Origin: Leptasterias polaris
Lineage: Eukaryota; Echinodermata; Asteroidea; Forcipulatida; Asteriidae
Reading direction: 5' to 3'
DNA: 64,000 nucleotides
Assembly (NCBI GenBank): GCA_037783415.1
Contig: JAZGTN010000089.1
Span: forward strand, 744,001 to 808,000
The position numbers and the translations under genes were made by a program. Below the pieces are notes generated by a model. That model did not search any database and had not been told where the DNA came from. It worked only from the letters and a program-made list of their open reading frames with translations. Within the stretch, counting starts at the first letter, position 1. Every line of letters starts with the position of its first letter. Shown piece after piece: positions 11,325-22,500 of the stretch.

Positions 11325-12120
11325 GTGTATGGTTGAGCGACGTAAAGCTATATCACAAAAGTGAGGGCGCTTTTGAATATTTTGCATAGAAATCTATTTC
11401 TGATGATATTTTGAAACAATTAGCACACTGGGGGAAGACGAAATGTACATGTAGATAGATCTGTTACAGAAGGAATGCTACGGGATTTTGAGCGTGCACG
11501 ACCGACGGGTTTGAGCGTGTTTAATCTTTGTGTTGTAGCAGGCGGGTTCTTTTAAATATTAGAACACTAAAATAATATATATATAACAGGTTATTTACAT
11601 TTTATTTACAGAATATATATACATCAAATAAATTATCAAGCAGAAGTGAACATGAGGGTGATGGGAAGTTATTTCACGAGTGTTTATTTTGAGAACTTTG
11701 GGCTACTTGATGAAATACCGCGGCGTCTTTTCTGGGACACTCATCGGCCGTAACTAATTTGATTTTGCATATGTTTATTCCCGTTAATTCTCAACATTAT
11801 AAGATTATGGTTGTTATTTACTTGATAATTTCCCCCTTGTTTTACTTGTGCTTACATAATTATAAAGAACTAAATTTTATTCGCGAATTTATTAAAAGTT
11901 ATGGTGGTTATTTATTTGTTTATAAAGTTCTAATTGTTTTTTTAATTCAAAACCTTCTTTTTTTATAGTCTATATGTTGTTTAATTGAATAAAATTATGT
12001 TAACTCTAATACTGATGTGTTTTGATACATTATTTGAAGTTCGTGAAGTTTTATTGTTGTGATAAGTTGACAGGTTGCCTACTTTAATTAAAACCCTAAG
12101 TCGATCACTGATAGTATTTT

Positions 12121-12330
12121 GATAAGATAAGATAAAACTTTATTATCCCACACGGGGGAATATTCAAACTGACCTTGATTCAAACAGTAGGCCTACAGAC
12201 AAAATCACTAAACATGTCATAACAACTGTTTATTGTTAAAACAAATTGATTAAAAATATTAACTAAAAATATCAGTTATAAAAATATGTTCAACCGGTAT
12301 GGATTAAAAATTATGCACAGCAATAATACA
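12121..12330 (-). mobile_element. LINE 3' tail fragment
   Basis: GATAAGATAAGATAAAACTTTATTATCCCAC is the usual look of a LINE 3' end in reverse orientation: a short GATAA repeat next to a poly(A)-signal-containing UTR (AATAAAGTTTT on the minus strand). No ORF remains, and the upstream limit is uncertain. Confidence 0.45.
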
Positions 12331-12573
12331 ATCTTAAATGATTGGCATGCTTAATTTAATTCAGAAAACTGTTTATGTTCGATTCAGATTTAAATAATAT
12401 TAGAAGGCCAATTCAAAGTAAAAAAAAAAGAAAATAACTAATTAGTTATCTAGCGGTAACATGACAAAAGCGGAGAGTTTTCTCGAAAAGACAAAGCATT
12501 CGCCAAGCCTGGAATCTCCAATGGTTGAATCTAAACCGTTAACAAAGGGCGCCCTCACTTAGTGAAATCTTCT

Positions 12574-12764
12574 TGGGCGACTTTGTTAGGGGGCGACTGT
12601 GTCGGGGGGCGACTTTGTTGGTGGGCGACTCTGTCAGGGGGCGACTTTGTGAGGGGCGACTTTGACAGGGGGCGACTTTGTAAGTGAGGGGGCGACTTTG
12701 TAGTGGGCGACTTTGCTGGGGGCGACTTTGTAGTGGGCGACTTTGCTGGGGGCGAGTTGACTGG
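12574..12764 (-). repeat. GTCGCC-rich satellite array, right (inverted) copy
   Basis: This is the reverse complement of 11131-11324 with the same unit order and only a few differences. It ends GGGGGCGAGTTGACTGG. The two copies are 1.25 kb apart, and each outer side carries GTGAGGGCGC within about 40 bp. Confidence 0.9.
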
Positions 12765-12826
12765 TATTCGTAATAGTGTACATACTATACTGCGCTCAGT
12801 TTGTAAATCGTTATAGCGCCCTCTTA

Positions 12827-12952
12827 CGGACCAACCATTCCGTGAAAAGGGGGTGTTACAAAATACCTTGCATCTTCATCATCGCGGCACACAGGCGCCG
12901 TTGTGTGCGCCGGAAGCCTTGTAACACCCCTTTTCACGGAATGGTTGGTCCG
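12827..12952. repeat. Near-perfect hairpin with 34-35-bp arms
   Basis: The left arm, 12827-12861, begins CGGACCAACCATTCCGTGAA. The right arm, 12919-12952, is its reverse complement except for one C in the run. The loop of 57 bp is GC-rich. It is probably a very short fold-back transposon. AGCGCCCTC lies 10 bp to its left. Confidence 0.85.
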
Positions 12953-13317
12953 ACCATTCGTGTTTGGATGCATTGAGTGCTTTGTTTTGTTTTGACAGCA
13001 AAACGTGCAGTGTAAACTTTTTTTAAAAGTCATTACAGTCAGTCTACAGTAGGCCTACAGTTAATTAGAATCCCGGTAAGTACATATTTTGATTGTACGA
13101 CCATAAAGCAAGCGGTACGATGAATTATTACAGTCGATTCCTTCATCTGTCCTTTCTATATTATTCCTTCCTGTGTCTTGTGTGTGTCTAATTCTACCTC
13201 CATGGTGTGATCAGACTTCCTCCATGGTGTGATTAAGATACAGATACAGAAACATGTTGTACACAGTACAGTGGGCAGCAGGTACGTAGGTAGGAAGATG
13301 ACTTTTAATTGTTAACA

Positions 13318-13339
13318 GGGGGGGGGGGGGGGGGGGGGG
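13318..13339. repeat. (G)22 homopolymer
   Basis: An uninterrupted run of 22 G. Length may be unreliable in any assembly. Confidence 0.9.
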
Positions 13340-14115
13340 CAAGGTTATATCTGTGAAATTTGCCTGGTCACTCACCTTAATTATTATACACACTTTACCC
13401 ACATCCCCAGATCACCAGAATTGCATAAAGTCGTATATCCTCCCCTGTCCGGTTTTCGATGTAGTAGGCCTATGCCTTTTTCTTTGAATTGAAAAAAAAT
13501 AAAAATATTCCATAATCAACTGATGCCCTAATTACCTTCCTTTGTTTATAAGAAATATGCAAACATATATTAAAACGTGATGGACATTGAAACTTTCACA
13601 CCACGCACCGATCTTCGATGACTTCAATAGCGTCCCATTTGTTTTGAGTTTGACCTGTTTTCGATGCAAACAAGAAAGTATGGTGTCCGGGTGAAGCCAT
13701 ACGTGGAAGAAACATCTGCAGTGACTACAAGTGTTCTGTGAAAAGTGTGAGACTTAGTGTATGACTCTATAGCCAGCAGTTTTCAACATATTTTTTATCT
13801 AGTTCTAAAAATAACCATGGTATTTTTCAAAAACTTTTTTAAAAAAATAAAAAAATAAAAAATGTAAATAATTTTTGGCTTTGAAATCTTATTTTTATTT
13901 AGTTTTGTGTCTTTTTATGTTTCTTAACATTTAAAATAAAGCATATAAATAAACAGTGATAATCGAATCACAAAGCTGATGTTTAAATTTTAATATTAAT
14001 AACAAAAATGATAGAGTGTTACAAAAAAAAATTATCCAGACTATTAGAAAATGATATAAGGCACGTGGCTTCTTTAAGCCTCTGTATTTTTTCCCCCAGA
14101 ATGCTCAGCAGAATG

Positions 14116-14449
14116 TTCAGTCACATGATTTGATCATCGTGAATTGTGAATTGAAAAAGTGTTTGATGAAACTTTTTCGGTGGGGAATTTTTTTTTTATG
14201 GCCCCGACAGTATGACATATTTTTGTACCTTGCAGAAATGCCTAAATACCACAACTTTTTGCATTTACAAGTGCAACTAACCAGTGGAGCTTTACATGTT
14301 TCTAAGTTTTGGTCAAATGAGAGGAGACTCTTTGCTTGGCAAGTCAAAGCACAAAAATTGTATCTAGGGACTGTTTACATCGCGCACAGAGAGGTAAAAG
14401 ATTTGCCTCGATTTCAGGGACGCCCTGAATACAGGGCGTCCTACGATAC
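14116..14449 (-). repeat. Right arm of the ~350-bp inverted repeat
   Basis: It starts TTCAGTCACATGATTTGATC and ends CAGGGCGTCCTACGATAC, the reverse complement of 10542-10895. Identity is high over the whole arm with a few small indels. It does not contain a reading frame with recognisable similarity to a protein. Confidence 0.85.
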
Positions 14450-15728
14450 ATCAGTATCAGTATCAGTTTAAATCCGCTATTAATTGGTAAAATCTAAAAA
14501 CATGAATTTAAAATTAAATAAAACTGACACGGTACGTGTAAAGTTGATAATGGTAGAAAAAATCCCTTGATTTGAAATATTGATGCTATCATTTTTTTTG
14601 AAATGAGTAAAACAAATCGAGTGAAAAATAATTGAGTGAACAAAGTGTCCTCGAGACATAAATTCAATATTAGAATGAATAAAAAAAATGATGAATGCAT
14701 TTTCACAATTTTCTTGTTGAAGACACAACGAAATGAGCTGAAATTTGTACAGGCAGGTTGGTTTGTACATTGAGTTTCAAAAAGTATGGAAGTAGTTACC
14801 AATCCCGGCAATCGAATCATGGCAATAGTGTAACTTTGTATAAGCCTTTGACATTATCTACAAGTTGAAAAACTTAAGCATTGACAAAGTGCGCCCTCTT
14901 TGGCCTTGAGCAATATGTAAACCAGAAAACTGGTTCACCAAATGTAAAATGACGGGGATAGCTAAATGGAAGAATAACCTGGATCGAAATGAGAGTCGCG
15001 AACTTTCTTTTAAAAAAAACCAAATATGGACGACTGAACAAAAGTTTTCTTTTAACCATAGAACCTGAAAATGTGAATTTAACTTAAACTTTCCAATATA
15101 AAAAAAACAACAACAATCTCCCGGATCCCTTCACTGTTAACCCCGTAGTAACTGTGTGGTACAAATAAAAAAATTGCGGGCCGGCCGGGCGTTCCTGGCC
15201 CTGCGCGCATGTTCAATTTGCGTCTTTTGCATGGGCGGAAGCACCGACGAAGAAACTTCAAGATTCTGTAAGCAAAATATATGTATTCAAATAGCCACTT
15301 TGTCAATGTGATCTGATTAAATGGCCTACAGACTGCAGTACTATTCCCTCAGGACATATGAACAAGCCAATTTATCATCCGGACAATTTGTTTAGGGGGG
15401 CCCAGCCCCCCGCATGTTTTCAGGGGGGGGGGCCAGTTCCTACGTGCCTGGTTGGAGGAGAAATACTATAGGCCTAATAGATTTGCAAAGGCCAAAGCCA
15501 AAGTCGAAAGTGCAATTTAAAACAAAAGAAAAATATTATTTAAAACGAATTTAAATTTATTTTGGGATCTTTAACAATTGTTTTAAAACTGGCCTTGTGA
15601 AATCTATTGCACTGTACATTCTGCCACCCTTCCCCAATCGTTTGAGTACGTCCTCAGCTGTATATTGATCAAAAACAAACAAGCAAACAAACAAACACCC
15701 CGAAAAAATCAAACAAACAAACAACCCA
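14450..15728. other. Gene-free AT-rich DNA
   Basis: No exon, ORF or clear repeat was recognised. It contains a small GC-rich patch at 15178-15250 (GGGCCGGCCGGGCG, GCGCGCATG), a G/C-rich stretch at 15396-15433 and CAAACAAA-type simple sequence near 15680. Confidence 0.4.
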
Positions 15729-15841
15729 CAGTGCCGAAACTAGGGTAAAATTTCAAAATTTTAGGGCACCTGGCCTGGGGGAACACAATTAGGGAGGGGG
15801 GGGCACTTGCCCCACCTCCCCCTGGCCTTAGTTACGCCACC
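15729..15841. mobile_element. Short MITE with GTGGCGTAACTA-type ends
   Basis: The left end CAGTGCCGAAACTAGGG and the right end (read inverted: GTGGCGTAACTAAGGCC) form imperfect terminal inverted repeats around a G/C-rich centre. The element is too short to code. Confidence 0.5.
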
Positions 15842-16312
15842 CAACATGTTAATTAAATAAGGAACCTTTGTTCCAAAAACAATTTCAATCATCATGGGTG
15901 GGTTAAAACAAACATGAAACTGATACTAAGAGGAAGGAAATGGTTAAAATAAATACTAAAATGTGACAGTAACTGAGTTGTTCTCACGTTTTCTGGTGGA
16001 TTTCGACATATAAGGCCAGGTTCAGCCAGTAAATCAGTATGTAAAAATCTGCCTGCCACACAGTAGTGCCAGTGCAGAGCGGAGTGGGGCTAGCAAGGAA
16101 AAGTTTTGGTCATAATAAGTGAGAAAGTGGCAGATTTTGATTCTTTTCCTCTGTCTATAATTTGATTATTTATAAATTTCTTTCAGAGTTTGCCAGTCCA
16201 GGTATAAAACAAATGTTTGCGTGTCTTTTTGCAAACAAAGTTTGATTGTGACATCGGTGTTTGGCTGTTTTGATTGATTGGCTGACATTGATCATTACAT
16301 ACTCAAACAATA

Positions 16313-19300
16313 ATGTATAGTCTACATGGTGCAGTACTTTGGGCTTTCTCTGCTGCTGTTGTGATGCAGTGTGATGCTGCGGTCACATGTCTAGATGAAG
16401 ACGGAAAACCTGTCGATTGGTGAGGACTATATTTCATCTTACTCTAACATTTAACTTTTGAGAAAACTTTTGCTGTATTTATCTTTGTATTTTGACTTTT
16501 TTTTCGCAACATCTGCTTTTAAAGCAAAAAATACTGAGCAAATACTTTCAAACAAAAATGAGCAGGATTCCAGTCACACGTGGTATGTGGCATGATATTT
16601 GCAGGCCTGTAATTAAACAAAGGCCCTAAGGGCCATGGCCTCTTTTGCCCTGGTCTTGGCCTCAATGCCTCTTCAAAAGTTTTCCCACAGACTTTTTTCC
16701 TCTCTTGTTATATCCACCTTGCCTGAGTACTACAGTCTTCTTAAATCCTTTAGAAGTTTAATTAAAATACCAAATTAATTGCTCATAAATACTTAGTTAA
16801 TATTTTCTGTCTAGGTTTATTGTGTACAAACTTCCATCAGAAACATCTAGTAGCACAAAACAAATACAGGAGGGCTATGCGTACATGTACATGGATGTCC
16901 ATCAGACTGAACTAAAGCTATCCAATATTTGGTTGAATGCCACCAACCATGCCATTGCGCACACCTTACAACAGATATACGACAACCATGGCAGTCAGGT
17001 AAGAATTCAATGTTTCTTAAGTTTCATCTACAAATCAGTACATTGTTACTAAATCATGCCTTACAATACACTTAAAGGGAGGGTATACCCTTTGTAATTA
17101 CTCCAAAAATGAATGACCATAAAAACTTACTTGGTAAAGAGCACTGGGCTCGATTTCACAAAGAGTTAAGATTGATCCTAACTGAGGGTCGAAACGTCAG
17201 GCCACTAACTAATTTTTTGCATTTATACCACAGGTCCTTTTGGTTGGTAAGCAGTTTGCAACAGCTAATTCTATTTTCTCATTTTAATTTGATTATTTTT
17301 TATTTTTTTACAAAACACCAAAGATAAGGCCATCTACATACCAGGCAATGTTTCATTTTATATTCTACCTTCTTTTACTTTTACGATTATTTGGAAACGA
17401 CACTGCGAGTTTCCCAAGCATCCTATATTTATCAATATAGGACTCCTATATTAAATTTTGGTGCATCTCATGCCGCAACGTAATACATGGTAAAATAAAG
17501 TACATGTATGACACGTGACGCGTGTTTCACCAATCAAATGACAAGGAATTTCATGTATGTGCAAAGTATTTAACTCAAAATATTGAACTTTAAGAAGAAA
17601 AAAATAAGTCAACAAAAACATTTAAATGAACTTCTCTCTGGAATTTCTGTACATTTCATGGTGATGATGCATCGGAAAACAGTCCTGAAATGTGGATGTT
17701 TAGCGGCGTAAATCAACGGATTAACACAACTATTTCCAATTAAAATGACAACAGCAATTGGAAGAAATTGCTCAGTTTTTGGTAAAATGAGGCTGAAGCT
17801 GTAAGGTGCAACACAAAGTATAAATGTACACATCACAATGAAGAGATTTTTAGTCACTTCAGCTTGGAGTTTGTTAACTCTGTTAGCGTGTGGCTCTTGA
17901 ACTTCCGAGGTGATTACTGAAGTAGACGGGTTTCTATCCAAATGACGGACTTTCTTAGCATGGCTGAAAATATGAGAGAAGATTCTTCCGTAGCTGAAGA
18001 ATATGGTAGCAAGCTGAATAGGGCAGAAGGCCGTAAAGAGAATAGTGTGAAAACCTGGCTGAGATTCGGCCTTTACCCAACTACAAGACGAATACTTTGG
18101 CTCAAATCCAAGTTTAATGTAACCTGTTGCGCATGGGATGAGTAGAACACACATCGGTAGCAGCCAGGTCAGAACGATGGCAATGATGGTGCATTTCGGA
18201 CTGAAGAGACGCCGATATGTCTCCCTCGTGTGAATAATCATTACATATCTATTAAACGATATACACATTAGGTTGTTTAGGCTGCAACCAAAACAGGCGT
18301 AGAACATGAATGCCATGAGAGAGCATATGAACATGGGGAGGGGAAACTCTTCTATACTCTCAGTCAAAATAGCTACAGCCCCAAACGGGATAAAAATACA
18401 AGTGAGTAAATCATTTATGCTAAGATTCAATACAAACATGTTTGTCGTATGGTGAAGTTTCTTGGTAAGAACCACAGCAGCGATAACCAACAAATTACCA
18501 GTTATTCCAAGAAATGAGAACATTATGACGACAGACGCGAGTATTTGACGTTCTGCGTAGCTCACATACACATTGTCATCAAATGAACAACATGTCTTGT
18601 TATCCATCTTGAAAGGTTGAGATGATTGGGGGTCTTATTTCTTCAAACGTTGGATTATGTCACCAAAATGGTTTGATTAGCAACCATTTTTGTTTGAGTC
18701 AAACATTTCTGAGTTCATTTGGCAGCTCATTTGTCAGGTTGGGTCCAGGAAAATCAATCTTTGACTTACTGTAAAAGTCTGTCATGACTGCATTTAGTCG
18801 GTCCAGAATCAAATGTAATTAGTTAAGATGTAATAGGTAAGACGACGATGCTCAGAACATGACATCAATTGGTGGTCTCTTCATCACAGATTCCCTCTCA
18901 AATGCAAACTAGCTACAGATTGAAATAAACCATCACTGTTTTTGCTTTCATTAAAGTGTCATTGCTGTCAGAAAATGATGGCCTCACTTGATGTATTGAT
19001 CCTCAAGCTTTAAAAAGATTTTAAATTAAGAATGAAATTGACCATCTAAACGTTGAGATGGTGTGGGAGATTTTGATTAAGTTTCATTGCCATCAGCTAT
19101 TTGTTAATCACTTTTAATAAACTTGTTCTTAGAACTCTATCGATCGCTATTTTGAGTGAGAAAATAATTGAGCTGTTCTCAGTAGAGGAGTTATCCAATG
19201 TCAGGTGTTGTTACCATAAGATAGCAGTGATCAGTATTGACTGTTATTGATTGTTGATCGTGAAGGGTGGAATAATAACTAAATAATAAAAATTATAAAA

Positions 19301-19545
19301 AATAACTAAAAAGACAGTGAGACTCTCTTCTTATAAATGGCAAGGCAGTTTTTCCTCAAGGAATTATTCCTTCTCTCTAGCCTTGTACAGATTAAATGAA
19401 TTTCCTGGTAAAATTCTTTTGAAAATTTGGCTGACCTTTTTACACTTGAATTGCTAACCCTGGCAAACTCGTGAGATATGGCCTTTTCTCACCCCTGCCT
19501 GGGAGTGGGATGAGACAAAATAACCCTAGACCTACCATACTCAGT

Positions 19546-19591
<46 letters not shown>

Positions 19592-22500
19592 CAGCATTTG
19601 TAGGGCGCACATTATCTGATAAACATTCAAAGGCGCCGGTCTAGGTCAATCAAAGAAATTCTCAGAGATGTTCATAGGCCAATCTGAAAAGATGTGTTTT
19701 AAGAGACTGTTGGAAGTTCATTAAAAATCCCATACATTTTCTTGAGCAAATTTAACAAAGAGATTAGATTGATCTTAACTTAACATGTAATCATTCTTAA
19801 TTGCTGAATAAAGTGTGATGTCACAATAAAAAAACCTGACAACTCATCTTAAGATGAATCTTAGTGCTATGTGAAATCGTGCCCAGAATTGTATTTCCTT
19901 AGAATTGGCTGGGTAGTGTTAAAAGTGTTGGTGATCAGGTTGGTGTAGGGATATCTTTCTTCATCTTCCACCTATAGGACCCCGGTACGAATCACGCCGG
20001 GTTTTCAGTCCCTACCTGACTGCGTGGGTTTTCCCTGGAATAATTATCTGGTTTTCATCACACATCTAAAACTGAACTTACGTCGTTGTCTTCTCTCCAT
20101 TGGGTTATTGGCTAGTACAGTAATTAAGTTCGCTTTTCTAGGAGTCCTTAGCTTCACAACCAGAATAAATGAAATTAAATGAAGTGTTTCTGTGAGCAAT
20201 CTTAATCTCAGTAGAGTGGAGTTTCATTTTCTCTATGATTCACCATCTAGAATTAGTTCTTTAATTTTTGTTTCATGGATTTACAAACCAGTCATTTTTT
20301 TCATTTTGGGATCTCAGAAAACCTCCCTGTCAGGATGCAGCGGAAAACTGTCTTGAACTGAGGATGTTTGATGGCATAGATGATCGGATTCAGACAACTA
20401 TTACCCATGAAGATGGTAGCTGCAAAGGGGAATACTTGACGACTTCTTGGTACTAGAAGAGTAACTGCATAGGGAACAACGCATAGAATGAACGCACATA
20501 CCACAAGAAATAAATTCATGGTGACTTTAACTTGAAGTTTACTTCGCTTCGATTTTTGTTCTTGTTTTTGTTCCTGAGCTGTTGATGAGGATGCAATATC
20601 TGATGCTTTAGGGTGACTGGTAGTGGTTGAGCTGACAGTATCAACGACCGTGGAGACAGTCTCTGTTTGGGCACGCAGTGAGGGTTGGACTTTCTTGGCA
20701 TGCTGGCGGATGTGAATAAACACTCTGATGTAACAGTAAATAATAACAAACAACTGGATTGGGCAGAATGTTGCGAAAAGTACAAAAACAAACCCTCCTT
20801 TGGAATGAGCAAGTACCCAACTGCAAGAGGAATATTTAGGTTCAAAGCCAAGCTGGATGTAGCCGGTGCATGTTGGTACAACTGTGGTGAACAATGGGAT
20901 TAGCCATATAACCAAAATGGCAAGGATTGTCCGTTGTTTGCTGAAGAGTTTACGATAAGTTTCTTTTTTCTTGGTGATGAGAACGTAGCGGTTTACAGCG
21001 ATACATGCCAAGTTGTTGATACTACAACCAAGGCATGTGAGGAACATGAACGCCGTCATGGAGCACAACACCATGGGTATCGGTAATGGCCACTCTGTTT
21101 CATTCAACACAGCCACCGCCGTAAACGGTAGAAACAAGCTTGTCAACAAGTCGGCCACACTGAGATTAAACACAAAATAGTTTGTGACACGTTGAAGCTT
21201 GGAGGACGACAGAATAGCGATGATCACCAAACCATTTCCAGTAACTCCAATGAATGACATCAGAAATAAAATTGCAGCAAGAACTTGGCGTTGGGTGTAA
21301 CTAAAGTAGGCACAGAATGTACAGCTCACTAAACTGTCATTGATCAGAAGTTCATTTGCAATTGTTGAATTAATTAAAGCTGCCATTATCGCAAATTAAA
21401 TGTAATTTTTCTCAGATTTGGTTCTTGTCAACAATCACACTCGTCTTTGACTTCCATTGTGTTCATCCCTGGGACATTATCCTTGATTCCTTGTCTGTCA
21501 CTAACATAATTAAGTATACAAAATGAATTGTGGGTGTGTAACCTCTAGTGATGATTACTGGCGACTAGTTAAGGGAGTAATCAACTGGAGAGAGTGGTTT
21601 CCAGGGACATGGTCAACCTGCCCACAAGGAGGAATTAAAGTGAAGGTTTGGTGATTCTACATTCATACCAATCACTTCCATTGTCACTAAAACTACCCCA
21701 AACCAAGCTGATTGGATGCTTCTTCTGTTGAGTGTATTAATGGTTCCCAATCAGGAAACCTTTTAGTATGATATTAATTAGATTATCTCAATTGGGATAT
21801 ACATTTACCCTGCTTGGATGCTTCTTCTCCCTTAAGGTTATCAATGGTTCCCAATCAGGAAACCTTTATATATGATATCAATCAAACTATCCCAATTGGG
21901 ATATACAACTACCCTGATTGGATCCTTCTTCTCCCAATGAAGATATCAATGGTTCCCAATCAGGAAACCTTTATGTATGATATCAATCAAACTATCCCAA
22001 TTGTGATGTACAACTACCCTGATTGGATCCTTCTTCTCCCAATGAAGATATCAATGGTTCCCAATCAGAGTGACAAGACTTTAGTAAGATATCAATTGTA
22101 TGTCTACATTTCCTTTAACTCGAGGGCACTTCATGCCAACCATCTTAAAATCAAGGGAGGATGGAGAGGCCATATGAGACACCTGTGTGGGTTGATGATT
22201 ACATACAATGGCATCCCATGATGCAACTTACATGTAACTGTCTTTCATTGGATGTTGAGGACAAGGTTCATTAAATTACACAACACTCTCCAGTGGCTTC
22301 AAAACAAGGTCAACCTTTTTAAGAGCAGTAACTATTGATTAAAATTCAGGGAGAAAACTGATTGTAGTCTTCTACAGAAAGCTTGGAGTATTTTTTATTC
22401 CCTCGTGGTTTATATTTACACTCCCACAGGTAACGGGAACACTTTGGCAGCACAGTGATCTTTTCAACCAGGAAATGATGTGAAAATTCAACTGTAAATG

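Noticed and set aside
11068..11389. Overlapping Lys/Ser/Pro-rich ORFs
   Set aside because: Translation of the GTCGCC satellite; the same repeat also lies inverted nearby, and no start context or similarity supports a protein.
12776..13033. ORFs on both strands around 12850
   Set aside because: They translate the two arms of a hairpin (NHSVKRG appears in both directions).
21814..22221. 135-codon ORF with repeated 35-residue blocks
   Set aside because: Direct consequence of a 105-bp minisatellite in DNASE2 intron 2.
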